Origin: Hyphomicrobiales bacterium
Lineage (GTDB): Bacteria; Pseudomonadota; Alphaproteobacteria; Rhizobiales; Rhizobiaceae
Assembly (NCBI GenBank): GCA_003577315.1
Contig: QEVK01000007.1
Span: 50,224 to 114,223, forward strand
Direction: 5' to 3'
DNA length: 64,000 nucleotides
Shown: one piece after another, positions 50,304-59,744 of the stretch
Position numbering within the stretch: position 1 is the stretch's first letter
Layout: each line of letters starts with the position of its first letter
Notes under the pieces: generated by a model
What the model was told of the DNA's origin: nothing
Databases searched by the model: none
What the model saw: the letters and a program-made list of their open reading frames with translations, nothing else
Made by a program: the position numbers and the translations under genes

Positions 50304-51701
50304 ATGGACTACAATTCGAGCACCGTGAACAACTCCGGCACGCAGCAGGAAAACAGCGCGCTGCTGGACTGGCAGAATGTCGGTTCCGACAATTCCGACA
50401 ATTCCAACCAGGGAAACGACAACTCCAATCAGGGCAACGACAACTCGACCAATGTCGGCCTTGACGTCGCCCTCACCGATTCGCTGAACGACAATTCGGA
50501 CAACTCGGTCAACGACTCCGGCAACGACAACTCCGTCAACGATTCCGGCAACGACAACTCCGTCGACGTCGCGCTGACCGACGCGCTCAACGACAAGTCG
50601 ATGAACGACTCCAACAATGACAACTCGGTCAACGACTCCAACAACGACAACTCGGTCAACGATTCCGGCAACGACAACTCGACAAATGTCGGCATCGACG
50701 TCGCGCTGACCGACGCGCTCAACGACAAGTCGGTCAACGACTCCAACAACGACAACTCCAACAACTCGGTCAACGACTCCGGCAACGACAACTCGACCGA
50801 CAACTCGACCGACGATTCGCGCAACTGGCAGAACAACACCGCCTACGCGATGGGCGAGTCGATCACGGATTCGTTCAACGACAACTCGGACAACTCGTCG
50901 AACGACGACAACTCCAACAACTCGACGAACGACTCCAACAACGACAATTCGTCGAACGACGACAACTCGGTCAACGACTCGAGCAACGACAACTCCAACA
51001 ACTCGACGAACGATTCCTACAACGACGCCTCCACGACGCTGAACGTCGCGCTGGCGGATGCGTTCAACGACAAGTCGGACAACTCGACCAACAACTCCAA
51101 CAACGACAACTCCAACAACTCGACCAACAACTCCAACAATGACAACTCGGTCGCCGATTCCGGCAACGACAACTCCGACCACTCGGTGAACGGCTCCTAC
51201 AACGATGCGTCGACCCACCTCGACCTCGCCCTGAACGTCGCCATCAGCGACGCCTTCAACGACAAGTCGATCGACAACGCGTTCAACGATTCGAGCACCT
51301 CGTTCGGCCGGATCGACGTCAACTTCGAGGACGTGTTCAACGGCGCGTTCGGCGACGGCAGCTACAACACCGCCTTCGCAGTGAGCCAGGTGGCCGACAT
51401 CGTCGACCACGACACGCTGTCCAACTTCTCGCAGACCAACTCGGGCATATTCAACTCGTATGCCACCGCCGCGCAGGCCGACGTCAGCGGAAGCTGGGAC
51501 GGCGTCGGCTCGTCCAACAGCACCGGCGGCAACAACGTGACCGACATCACCGCGATCGCCGACGGGCGCGCCAGCTCCGGCGGCACCGCCTTCAACATGG
51601 AAGTGGTGATGGGCGCCAACCTGCAGCAGAACGCCTTCGACGCCACCGTCGTCGGCGGCAGCATGGACAACGACAACGTCTCGAACGGCGACAGCTTCTA
51701 G
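50304..51701 (+). CDS. Extreme Asn/Asp/Ser repeat protein, probable secreted surface or matrix protein
   Basis: A 465-residue protein. From about residue 30 to 300 it is almost entirely Asn, Asp and Ser in units like NDNS, NNDNSVNDS and NDSGNDNS. Six copies of a second unit, of form DVALTDALNDKS, recur between the blocks (for example NVGLDVALTDSLNDNS and ADAFNDKS). The last ~130 residues are non-repetitive (FGRIDVNFEDVFN onward). There is no Sec or Tat signal. Its nearness to a type I secretion ABC/MFP pair suggests export by that system. The Asp/Asn density could bind calcium, but RTX nonapeptides are absent. GGAGG lies nine bases before the ATG. Function unknown. Confidence 0.8.
   Translation: MDYNSSTVNNSGTQQENSALLDWQNVGSDNSDNSNQGNDNSNQGNDNSTNVGLDVALTDSLNDNSDNSVNDSGNDNSVNDSGNDNSVDVALTDALNDKSMNDSNNDNSVNDSNNDNSVNDSGNDNSTNVGIDVALTDALNDKSVNDSNNDNSNNSVNDSGNDNSTDNSTDDSRNWQNNTAYAMGESITDSFNDNSDNSSNDDNSNNSTNDSNNDNSSNDDNSVNDSSNDNSNNSTNDSYNDASTTLNVALADAFNDKSDNSTNNSNNDNSNNSTNNSNNDNSVADSGNDNSDHSVNGSYNDASTHLDLALNVAISDAFNDKSIDNAFNDSSTSFGRIDVNFEDVFNGAFGDGSYNTAFAVSQVADIVDHDTLSNFSQTNSGIFNSYATAAQADVSGSWDGVGSSNSTGGNNVTDITAIADGRASSGGTAFNMEVVMGANLQQNAFDATVVGGSMDNDNVSNGDSF
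50395..51180 (+). repeat. In-frame low-complexity tandem repeats encoding NDNS-type units
   Basis: The DNA consists of short in-frame units such as AACGACAACTC(C/G) and AACGACTCC(A/G)ACAACGAC, with length varying in multiples of three. Third positions vary while the protein repeat is kept, indicating selection on the protein. Copy number is likely to vary between strains. Confidence 0.85.
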
Positions 51702-51895
51702 GCTCGCGCCTCCCAGGACCGGCCTGCGCGACCTCGCGCAGGCCACCCCGGGGCAGCAACGGACCGGGAAACGCAATTCCGGCTTTCTGACGAAACCGCT
51801 GCCCGATCGAAGAAGAACTGGATCGCTGACGCGCGCCCGTGGCGACCTCGGCGATCCGGCCCGCGTTTCGCAGCGATGCGAGGGGGAGATCCGCC

Positions 51896-53911
51896 TTGTT
51901 CATTCCAAATGACGGGATCACGGAGATCGTCGCCCACTTCATCGGATATTTCGAGATCCGGGCGGAGGACGCCCGCTATCGCCCGGACTTCTCCGAATTC
52001 TCCAGGGAGCCGGAGCGACTGCCCGCCGACGGCGACGTCGATCCCCACCTGCTCAATTTCCGCGAGGTCCTGAACCTCAGGAGCTTCGTGCCCGAGGTCA
52101 CCTACATCCCTGCGACCCACACGATCGCCCCGGCCTCGCTCACCTATTCGGTCTCCTTCGACACGATCTCCGTCCCGATGCCGGCCGGCAACGCCGCGGC
52201 CGCGCCGCATGCCGAGCAGATCGGCTCGCCGGCCGCGATGGCCATGCCGATGGCGCAGGCGGTGGGGCCGGGCTCGACCATCGCGATCGTGTCGCAGGTC
52301 AAGTATCTGATGGACGACGACGTGCTCGTCGTCGGCGACCACGAGTTCGAGGCCGCCCCGCGCCTCGCCAGCCACGCGGAGCTCGACGGGCTCGCCGCCC
52401 AGGCGCTCCAGGTCTCGGCCGACCTCGCCGAGCTCGCCGACCTGCGCTCGGTCAAGCAGATGGTCGATCTGGTCGAGGACGCCTCGGCGATGGCGCGCGG
52501 CTTGAGCGAAGACGATTTCAGCCCGCTCGACAGCCTGTTCCTCAAGGTGGCGGACCGCATCGAAGGCCACTTCAGCAACGGCGCCGAGGTCGAAGCGCCC
52601 GTGACCCTCAAGGAGGCGCTGGCGGCCCTGGAGGGCGAAGACGAGGACGCCGAGCCGCAGCCGGAAGCCGACCCCACCCTGCCGCAGACCTCGTCGCTGA
52701 CCATCGACGCCGCGACGACGCCGACGACCATGCACGTCTCGAGCGGCGGCAACGTCTCGTGGAACGAGGCGGCCATCGTCAATGCCGGCCTGCCGTCGGG
52801 CGTGGTCGCCGTCGCCGGCAACTATCACCGCATCGACGTCATCTATCAGACCAACGTGCTGCGCGACATCGACACGATCGACGATGCGTGGCCCGCCGAG
52901 AACATCTCGATCGGCGGCAACGTCGTCCAGAACAGCGCCAGCTTCGTCAGCCAGAGCTACGAGGCGCGCACCGGCGACGCCCCCGGCGGCGACGGCGGCT
53001 TCCCGCAGAACTGGAACGTGACCACGGTCGACGGAGACATGATCTTCCTGAGCTGGGTCCAGCAATACAGCTTCACCTCCGACAACGACACCCAGATCCT
53101 CACCGCGATGGGGACCAACACCTTCATCTCGTCGGGCCTCAATCTCGGCTTCAACGCGATGAGCTTCGCCAACCTCGGCCTCTACTACGATCTCGTCTTC
53201 ATCGGCGGCTCGCTCTACGACGGCAACTTCATCAGCCAGACCAACGTGCTGCTCGACGACGACACGCTCGGCGTCCGGGGCGACTCGTCGGCCTGGATGG
53301 GCAGCGCCGCGACGGGCGAGAACATCCTGTGGAACGAGGCCTCGATCGAGAATGTCGGCCCCGACGGCTGGACGCAGGGCCTGCCCTCCCACTACCAGGA
53401 CGCCGCCGCCAGCCTCGCGTCCGGCAACAAGGAGATGCCGGACGGCTTCAGGAGCGACAGCGCGCTCGACGGTTTCGGCAACCTCAAGGTCCTCTACATC
53501 TCCGGCAACGTCTACGACATCCATTCGATCAGCCAGGTGAACGTGGTCGGCGACGCCGACGACCTGGCGATCTACGAGGCCAATCTCCTCAAGGCGCAGG
53601 ACAGCGTCTGGCAGGTCTCCACCGGCCACAACATGCTCGTCAACAAGGCCAAGATCCTCGACTACGACAGCCTGGGAAACTCGGCCTATGTCGGCGGCGA
53701 GCTCTATTCCGACGCGGTCCTCGTCCAGGCCGACATCGTCGAGGGGCTGACCGACCGGCTGACCGTGCGCGGCGACGCGCTCGCCAACGAGGTGATCGCC
53801 TTCCTGGACGACCACACCGACCTCGCCAGCCGTTTCGACGACCACCCGGCCATCAAGACGATGACGGACGCCGGAACCACCTACGACGTCATGCAATCCG
53901 TGCTGGCCTGA
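51896..53911 (+). CDS. Large repeat protein, probable type I secretion substrate
   Basis: A 671-residue protein of unknown family. I chose the TTG at 51896 because a GGGGGAG site stands seven bases upstream; a GTG at 51839 lacks one. After about residue 260 there are five diverged copies of a unit of 60-90 residues with the pattern GGN..xNxA.I..., then V.GN.Y...I.Q.NvL.D.D; examples are GGNVSWNEAAIVN and YQTNVLRDIDTI, then ENILWNEASIEN and SQVNVVGDADDL. Such repeats suggest a beta-solenoid. No N-terminal signal. It sits 21 bases before the secretion ABC gene, so it is likely the main cargo. Confidence 0.72.
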   Translation: MFIPNDGITEIVAHFIGYFEIRAEDARYRPDFSEFSREPERLPADGDVDPHLLNFREVLNLRSFVPEVTYIPATHTIAPASLTYSVSFDTISVPMPAGNAAAAPHAEQIGSPAAMAMPMAQAVGPGSTIAIVSQVKYLMDDDVLVVGDHEFEAAPRLASHAELDGLAAQALQVSADLAELADLRSVKQMVDLVEDASAMARGLSEDDFSPLDSLFLKVADRIEGHFSNGAEVEAPVTLKEALAALEGEDEDAEPQPEADPTLPQTSSLTIDAATTPTTMHVSSGGNVSWNEAAIVNAGLPSGVVAVAGNYHRIDVIYQTNVLRDIDTIDDAWPAENISIGGNVVQNSASFVSQSYEARTGDAPGGDGGFPQNWNVTTVDGDMIFLSWVQQYSFTSDNDTQILTAMGTNTFISSGLNLGFNAMSFANLGLYYDLVFIGGSLYDGNFISQTNVLLDDDTLGVRGDSSAWMGSAATGENILWNEASIENVGPDGWTQGLPSHYQDAAASLASGNKEMPDGFRSDSALDGFGNLKVLYISGNVYDIHSISQVNVVGDADDLAIYEANLLKAQDSVWQVSTGHNMLVNKAKILDYDSLGNSAYVGGELYSDAVLVQADIVEGLTDRLTVRGDALANEVIAFLDDHTDLASRFDDHPAIKTMTDAGTTYDVMQSVLA

Positions 53912-53931
53912 CAACCCGCGAGGCGTAGACC

Positions 53932-56232
53932 ATGTCCCCAGGAGGCGCGCAGAGCCGATTGTTCGAGGATCCTCGACCGACCGGCGAACGGGACGAGGCG
54001 GGCGGGGACCGCAATCCGGCCATCGGCAGGAACTTCGCGGAGATCGACGCGGCCGTGGACGAGCTGAAGGCGCTGGCCGGCGAGAAGGTGACGCCGCTGC
54101 CCGTCGAGGCGATGCGGCGCGCGCCCGAGCCGCAGGCCCGCTCCGAAACGCGGGCCGGGCCGGTCGCCGACGCGCCCGAAGCCGGGGAGGCCCGGGCCGC
54201 GCCGCGCCGGGAGCCGCCGCCGCAGGTGACGCCCGAGCCCGCCGCGCCCGGGGCGAGGCCCGAGGCAAGGAATGAGGAGAGGCCCGAGGCGAGGACCGAG
54301 CCCCGCGCGCCCGAAGCCCGCGACGAGGCCTACGCGCCGCCGCGTCCCGACGTGAAGATCGGCCCCGTCATCGAGGGCGACCGCGGCCCGCTCGCCTCCA
54401 CCCGCAAGCCCGACGGCGGCGGCGGAAGCGGCGGAACCGGCGATCCCCCCGGCGGGGGCGGCGGCGGCAACGGCCGCAGCCCCGGCGGCTTCCACAAGCG
54501 CGTCGAGATGCCGGACTTCGCGGTCGCGTTCAAGAGCGGCCTCACGGCCGTGCGCCAGAACATCCTGATCGTGATGGTCTTCACCCTCATGACCAACGTC
54601 CTCGTGCTGGCGATCCCGATTTACCTCTTCCAGATCTCCGACCGCGTGCTGACGAGCCGCTCGGTCGACACGCTGGTCATGCTCACCCTCGTCGTCGGCG
54701 CCGCCGTCGTGCTGCAGATGGCGTTCGACGCGATCCGGCGCTTCATCCTGATGCGGACCGCCGTCGAGGTGGGCGCGCAGCTCGGCGCCCCGATCCTGGC
54801 CGCCGCCGCGCGCTCCTCGCTCAACGGCTCCGCGCGCGACTACCAGGTGCTGGGCGACCTGCAGCAGATGCGCTCCTTCATCACCTCCGGCACGCTTCTG
54901 TCCATCCTCGACGTGCCGCTCGCCCCGCTGTTCGTGCTGGTGGTCTTCCTCATCCATCCGCATCTGGGCGCCATCGTCGTCGCCTCCTCGGTGCTGCTGC
55001 TGGCGGTGGCCTATGTGAACCAGCGCATGACGGCGCGGCATTTCGCCGATTCCAACGGCTTCCTCAGCCGCGCCACGCTGCATGTCGATTCGATGTCGCG
55101 CAATTCGCAGATCATCAACGCCATGGCCATGATCCCCGAGGCCGTGCGCATCTGGGGGCGCGACACCGCGCTGTCGCTGAAATCTCAGGTACAGGCGCAG
55201 GACCGCAACATCATGCTCGCCAGCGTGTCGAAGTCGGTGCGGCTGCTGACCCAGGTCGCCATGCTCGGCTGGGGCGCCTTCCTGGCCATCGAGGGGCAGA
55301 TGACCGGCGGCATGGTGATCGCGGCCTCGATCATCGCCAGCCGCGCGCTGACCCCGATCGAGGGCGCCATCGAGGGATGGAACGGCTTCACCCAGTTCCT
55401 CGCCTCGTTCCAGCGCGTGCGCACCCTGCTCCAGTCGTCGCCGTTCAACTTCCAGCGGCTGCTTCTGCCCGCGCCGCAGGGCCGCCTCGACGTCGACCGC
55501 ATCCTCTATGTGCCGCCGCCGACCAAGAAGGTGATCCTGAACGGCATCTCGTTCTCGCTGATGCCCGGCGAATCGCTGGCGGTGATCGGCAATTCGGGCT
55601 CCGGCAAGACCACGCTCGGCAAGATGCTGGTCGGCTCGATCCTGCCCACCTCGGGCAATGTCCGGCTCGACCTGATGGACCTGCGCAACTGGGACCAGCG
55701 CCAGTTCGGCGAGAGCATCGGCTATTTGCCGCAGGACGTGCAGCTCTTCCCCGGCTCGATCAAGGCCAACATCGCGCGCATGCGCGAGGACGCCAGCGAC
55801 CAGCAGATCTACGAGGCCGCGGTGCTGGCCGACGTGCACGAGCTGATCGCCTCCTTCCCGCAGGGCTACGAGACCTTCGTCGCCGCCGACGGCGCGCCGC
55901 TGTCGGGCGGGCAGAAGCAGCGCATCGCGCTGGCCCGCGCCTTCTTCGGCAATCCGCGGCTGGTGGTGCTCGACGAGCCGAACTCCAACCTCGACACGCC
56001 CGGCGAGATGGCGCTGGCCAAGGCGCTCCTGCACGCGCGCCAGCAGAAGATCACCGTGGTGACGATCACGCAGCGCACGGCGCTGCTCAACCACGTCGAC
56101 AAGATACTGGTCCTGAACAACGGCACGGTGGCGATGTTCGGCACCCGCGCCGACGTGCTCAAGGTGCTGGCCGGCGAAAGCCGCAACGGCGGCGCCGGCA
56201 AGGCGCTCGAAACGCCCGGGGAGGGTTCGTGA
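53932..56232 (+). CDS. Type I secretion system permease/ATPase (PrsD-like)
   Basis: A 766-residue ABC exporter. Residues 1-190 are a Pro/Ala/Glu-rich, probably disordered extension. Membrane helices begin near residue 205; the ATPase has Walker A GNSGSGKTT (from 553), signature LSGGQKQR (about 656) and Walker B LVVLDEP (about 676). The H-loop His is replaced: the strand reads VVTITQRTALL, with Gln714 where His is expected. GTG-to-stop overlap with the next gene is one base (TGATG). With the membrane-fusion protein it should export the neighbouring repeat proteins; an outer-membrane TolC is not in the window. Confidence 0.88.
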   Translation: MSPGGAQSRLFEDPRPTGERDEAGGDRNPAIGRNFAEIDAAVDELKALAGEKVTPLPVEAMRRAPEPQARSETRAGPVADAPEAGEARAAPRREPPPQVTPEPAAPGARPEARNEERPEARTEPRAPEARDEAYAPPRPDVKIGPVIEGDRGPLASTRKPDGGGGSGGTGDPPGGGGGGNGRSPGGFHKRVEMPDFAVAFKSGLTAVRQNILIVMVFTLMTNVLVLAIPIYLFQISDRVLTSRSVDTLVMLTLVVGAAVVLQMAFDAIRRFILMRTAVEVGAQLGAPILAAAARSSLNGSARDYQVLGDLQQMRSFITSGTLLSILDVPLAPLFVLVVFLIHPHLGAIVVASSVLLLAVAYVNQRMTARHFADSNGFLSRATLHVDSMSRNSQIINAMAMIPEAVRIWGRDTALSLKSQVQAQDRNIMLASVSKSVRLLTQVAMLGWGAFLAIEGQMTGGMVIAASIIASRALTPIEGAIEGWNGFTQFLASFQRVRTLLQSSPFNFQRLLLPAPQGRLDVDRILYVPPPTKKVILNGISFSLMPGESLAVIGNSGSGKTTLGKMLVGSILPTSGNVRLDLMDLRNWDQRQFGESIGYLPQDVQLFPGSIKANIARMREDASDQQIYEAAVLADVHELIASFPQGYETFVAADGAPLSGGQKQRIALARAFFGNPRLVVLDEPNSNLDTPGEMALAKALLHARQQKITVVTITQRTALLNHVDKILVLNNGTVAMFGTRADVLKVLAGESRNGGAGKALETPGEGS

Positions 56233-57578
56233 TGGCGAAGAAGAAGCCCGCCGCCGAGAACGCGGCGATCGAGTGGTATGCCGACGTGCCGCGCTCGATC
56301 CGCGGCCAGACCGTCGCCGGGCTGGCGCTGATGTTCGTCGTGTGCGGCGGCTTCGGCGCCTGGGCCGGCTTCGCGCCGCTCGCCTCGGCCATCATCGCGC
56401 CGGGCAGCTTCGTCGCCACCAGCAAGAACAAGATCGTGCAGCATCTGGAGGGCGGCATCATCCGCCACATCCTCGTCGAGGAGGGCGACCGCGTCGCGGA
56501 GGGCCAGGACCTGGTGCAGCTCGACGAGACCGCCGCGCTCGCCAATGCCCGCCAGCTCGAGCTGCGCCAGCTCCGGCTGGAGGCGATCCTGGCCCGGCTG
56601 CAGGCGCAGGCGCGCAGCGCCGACGACTTCGCTCCCCCCGCCTCGATCTCGGAGCGGCTGGACGATCTCGAGATCCGGTCGATCATGGACAGCCAGCGCG
56701 AGAACTTCCGCTCGACCAAGCTCAAGCTCGACAACCAGCTCGGGCTTTTGCGCGAGAACGCGACGGCGCTGAGCTTCCAGCTCGAGGGCATCGAGGCGCA
56801 GGTCGATTCCATGCGCCGCCAGCGCGCGATCCTTCAGGCCGAGCTCGACGTCAAGAGCAGCCTGCTTGCCAAGGGCATCGTCACGCGCTCCTCCATCAGC
56901 CTGCTGGAACGGGCGATCGCCGACGCCGACGGCGACATTGCCCGGCTGGAGGCCGAAGCGCGCATCAGCCAGACCCAGATCGCGAAGTACCGGCTGGAGA
57001 TGGTGCAGGTGACGGACAGCGCCCAGAAGGCCGCCTTCGACGAGATCCAGACGGTGGAGGCCGAGCTCGACAGCGTGCGCGAGCAGATCAGGAACGCCAA
57101 GAGCGTGCTGGACCGCACGGTGATCCGCGCGCCGGTGCCCGGCATCGTCATCCGCAGCTACTACCACACCTCGGGCGGCGTCATCGAGAGCGGCCGGCCG
57201 ATCATGGAGATCCTGCCCTCCAACGAGCCGCTGATCATCGAGGCGCAGGTGCCGCGCATGCAGATCGACGAGGTCCATGTCGGGCAGTTCGCCTCGATCC
57301 GCCTCAGCGCCCTCAACCAGCGCACCACGCCGATCCTCGACGGCAAGGTCATCTACGTCTCCGCCGACGCGGTGACCGCCTCGATGGCCTCGCCCAACAA
57401 GGACATCTACGTGGCGCGGGTCGAGATCCCGACCGAGCAGCTCCAGCGGGTCAAGGGCTTCAGCCCTACGCCCGGCATGCCGGCCGAGATCCTGATCCAG
57501 ACCCACGAGCGCACCTTCTTCGAATATCTCGCCAAGCCGATCACCGACAGCATGGCGCGCGCGTTCAGGGAGTATTGA
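56232..57578 (+). CDS. Type I secretion membrane-fusion protein (HlyD/PrsE-like)
   Basis: A 448-residue protein: one membrane helix (about residues 28-50), a lipoyl-like first half-motif (SKNKIVQHLEGGIIRHILV), a long coiled coil (about 105-290) and the second lipoyl half plus beta-barrel (RAPVPGIVIRSYYHTSGG and VPRMQIDEVHVGQ). It bridges the ABC exporter and an outer-membrane channel. The start overlaps the ABC stop as TGATG. The size fits the HlyD family. Confidence 0.9.
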   Translation: MAKKKPAAENAAIEWYADVPRSIRGQTVAGLALMFVVCGGFGAWAGFAPLASAIIAPGSFVATSKNKIVQHLEGGIIRHILVEEGDRVAEGQDLVQLDETAALANARQLELRQLRLEAILARLQAQARSADDFAPPASISERLDDLEIRSIMDSQRENFRSTKLKLDNQLGLLRENATALSFQLEGIEAQVDSMRRQRAILQAELDVKSSLLAKGIVTRSSISLLERAIADADGDIARLEAEARISQTQIAKYRLEMVQVTDSAQKAAFDEIQTVEAELDSVREQIRNAKSVLDRTVIRAPVPGIVIRSYYHTSGGVIESGRPIMEILPSNEPLIIEAQVPRMQIDEVHVGQFASIRLSALNQRTTPILDGKVIYVSADAVTASMASPNKDIYVARVEIPTEQLQRVKGFSPTPGMPAEILIQTHERTFFEYLAKPITDSMARAFREY

Positions 57579-57647
57579 GGCCCACGGCCCCGACGCCGCC
57601 CCGGCCGAGGCAGGCGAGCGGCAGGCCGAAGGGAGGCCGAAACGCAA

Positions 57648-57671
57648 GGCGGCGGGCTCGCGCCCGCCGCC
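57648..57671. terminator. Bidirectional terminator-like hairpin between convergent genes
   Basis: A perfect 10-bp stem GGCGGCGGGC/GCCCGCCGCC with a TCGC loop lies between the ends of the membrane-fusion gene and the outer-membrane protein gene. On the minus strand it is followed by TTGCGTTT, a weak T tract, so it most likely ends the outer-membrane gene transcript. Confidence 0.55.
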
Positions 57672-57697
57672 GATGCCCCGGCGGATGCCGGCCGGCC

Positions 57698-58384
57698 CTA
57701 CCAGAGGTCGTAGCGCACGCCGAGCTTGACGAGATGATGCTTGGTGCCCTCGCGGATCGCTGCCGTGCTGGCGTCGAAATATTTCGCGTCCGGCGTGTGC
57801 AGGAACTGGTAGCCGAGATCGACCGAGACGTTGTCCGACACCTTGTAGCTCGCTCCCGCCATCAGCGCATAGGCGAAATCGTAGCTGCGGTCGGCGAACG
57901 AGATCTGCGCCGGCACGGTGGGGAAGTTCGCATCGAGCTCGTGCCGGGTGTAGGTCAGGCCGACGCCGGCGCCGACATAGGGCGTGATGCCGACCACGGT
58001 GGCGATGTCGTAATAGCCGCTGACGAGGCCGCTCCACACCGTATAGGAAGCGTCGATGGTGTTGGTGCCGTCGTTGTAGGAGAAGCGGTCGCCCCCGAGA
58101 TAGCCGAGGGTGACGTCGGTGCGGAAATTGTCGGTAAGGTGGTAGCCGAAGCCGACGCCGGCGCCGAAGCGGCGATGGGCGATGCCGGGGAGGTCGTAGA
58201 GCGGATCGGCGGCGCTGTAGCTGATGTCGCCGCGCAGGTACCAGCCCGAACCGATCTCGACCGGCACATATTCCGGCGCCTCCTCGACATAGATCGGCGG
58301 ATCGTAGTCGGCGGCGAGCGCCTGGGCGGCCGGGACGGCCGCGAGGGCGGCGCAGGCGGCGGACACACGGAAAATCTGGCTCAT
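57698..58384 (-). CDS. Outer-membrane beta-barrel protein (Omp25/31-like)
   Basis: A 228-residue protein with a Sec signal (about 1-24, ALA-ADYDPP) and a small beta-barrel. GWYLRGDISY and the final RYDLW end on an aromatic residue, and regular alternation (GAGVGFGYHL, PYVGAGVGLTY, ALMAGASYKV, VDLGYQFLH) gives about eight strands. The family includes the Omp25/Omp31 proteins of rhizobia and Brucella, which link outer membrane and peptidoglycan. The following gene encodes a paralogue. Confidence 0.88.
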   Translation of the reverse strand: MSQIFRVSAACAALAAVPAAQALAADYDPPIYVEEAPEYVPVEIGSGWYLRGDISYSAADPLYDLPGIAHRRFGAGVGFGYHLTDNFRTDVTLGYLGGDRFSYNDGTNTIDASYTVWSGLVSGYYDIATVVGITPYVGAGVGLTYTRHELDANFPTVPAQISFADRSYDFAYALMAGASYKVSDNVSVDLGYQFLHTPDAKYFDASTAAIREGTKHHLVKLGVRYDLW

Positions 58385-58536
58385 CGTTCCATTCCCCGGA
58401 AGGACGCGGCACAGGCGCCGCCTCTGTCAGTTGCCGCCATTGTTAACCACGATGGTTAAGCCGCGGTTAAGGATAACGGATGCTTACGCCGTTGTTTTCA
58501 TTGCCCCGCCTCCCGGTGGGCGGGGCGCGGCAACGA

Positions 58537-58569
58537 AAAGGGCCGCCCGGTTGCACCGGGCGGCCCTTT
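58537..58569 (-). terminator. Rho-independent terminator of the second outer-membrane gene
   Basis: AAAGGGCCGCCCGG and CCGGGCGGCCCTTT form a 14-bp stem around a TTGCA loop; on the minus strand the arm is followed by CTTTTCG. It is 36 bases beyond the stop of the gene at 58605. A smaller inverted repeat (CCCCGCC...GGCGGGG) follows. Confidence 0.8.
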
Positions 58570-58604
58570 CCTCGCCGTCGAGGCGAAGCCTTTCTTGCGG
58601 CAGC

Positions 58605-59501
58605 CTATTTGTAGATCGGCACGTAGGGCTCGGGCGGCTGGTAGACCAGCTGCTCCTCGCCGCAGCGCTCGGGCGCGCCGCCGCCGAACTGGTAGCGCAG
58701 GCCGGCCCGCACCTCGTGCGTGTTGATGCGGCCGTGGAAGCCGGGGCCGGAGCCCGGACCGCCGGCGGAGGAGTCGGCGTAGTCGTACATGCGCCCGCCG
58801 GAAATCTGGCTGAAGCGATAGCCGAGATCGGCGTGCCAGTTGCTGGTGATGCAGTAGGACGCGCCGGCCATCAGCGCCCAGGCGAAACGCCAGCCCTTGG
58901 CGCCCCGGTGGCGGTCATCGATGCCGTGCGGCGGGATCTGGTTGCGCAGGTCGCCCCACTTGACGTGCGCGCCGCCGATGCCGGCGCCGATATAGGGGGT
59001 GATGCGCTTGTAGGTGCCCAGCTCCGCATAGGCGTTGGCCAAAAGCAGCAGCGCGCTGAAGCGGGAGGTATCCTCGGAGACGCAGGGCAGGCCGCCCATG
59101 CAGGTGCCCGAGGTCTGGCCCCGGAAGTCCGACTTGAACCAGTAATCGGCGGTCACGTCGGCGCGGAAATGCGAGGAAATCTGGTAGCCGAGGCCGACGC
59201 CGGCCGAGAACGAGCCCTTGAGCTTGCCGTAGTCGAACTCGTGGGTGCCGGGCATGGGAACCGGGTTGCCGCAGCAGTCGAGCCCCGCGCCGTAGGTGAT
59301 GTACTCGATGCCGTCGATCTTCGACTTGTGGTAGCCGACGTCGCCGCGGATGTACCAGCCGCCATAGGGGACGTCGCGATACTCGATCTGCGGCGGCGGC
59401 AGCTCGACCACCGGAGGCTCGTAGAGATCGGCCGCCACGGCCGGCAGCGTCATAGCCATGGCCACGACAGCGCCCATGGCCGGAATTCGCAATTTCAGCA
59501 T
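58605..59501 (-). CDS. Outer-membrane beta-barrel protein (Omp25/31-like), larger paralogue
   Basis: A 298-residue protein with a Sec signal (about 1-23, PAVAADLYEPP) and repeated amphipathic strands (GGWYIRGDVGYH, FSAGVGLGYQI, PYIGAGIGGAHV, ALMAGASYC, ADLGYRFSQ). It has extra loops with two Cys pairs (DCCG, CMGGLPC) that could form disulfides. It ends in a Pro-rich tail. The chosen ATG (59501) precedes the signal; an upstream longer frame is not supported. Confidence 0.86.
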   Translation of the reverse strand: MLKLRIPAMGAVVAMAMTLPAVAADLYEPPVVELPPPQIEYRDVPYGGWYIRGDVGYHKSKIDGIEYITYGAGLDCCGNPVPMPGTHEFDYGKLKGSFSAGVGLGYQISSHFRADVTADYWFKSDFRGQTSGTCMGGLPCVSEDTSRFSALLLLANAYAELGTYKRITPYIGAGIGGAHVKWGDLRNQIPPHGIDDRHRGAKGWRFAWALMAGASYCITSNWHADLGYRFSQISGGRMYDYADSSAGGPGSGPGFHGRINTHEVRAGLRYQFGGGAPERCGEEQLVYQPPEPYVPIYK

Positions 59502-59744
59502 CTCATCCACCCTTGCTGCGACCGGAGACGGCACAGGACGCGCCGGCGCGGGATTGAACTCGGCATGGATAATGAAGAGCAAAGGTTAAGTGGCGATTAA
59601 CCGTGTCGATTAACCACGAAACGGCCGCGCCCGGCCCGATGATCCGGCGGATGCCGCGGGCGCGGGACCGGAGCGGAAGCGGGCGAAAAGACGGGCGCCG
59701 CCTGCGCCCCGTCCGGGCGCGGCGATCCCGGAACGGGAAAAAAC

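Noticed and set aside
50395..51180. CRISPR-like array of short repeats
   Set aside because: The repeats are in-frame, of varied length, contiguous without unique spacers, and code for a protein.
50148..51776. A 542-codon frame antisense to the Asn/Asp/Ser protein
   Set aside because: The Val/Arg/Gly repeat is simply the complement of the NDNS repeats; it has no ribosome site and the sense gene does.
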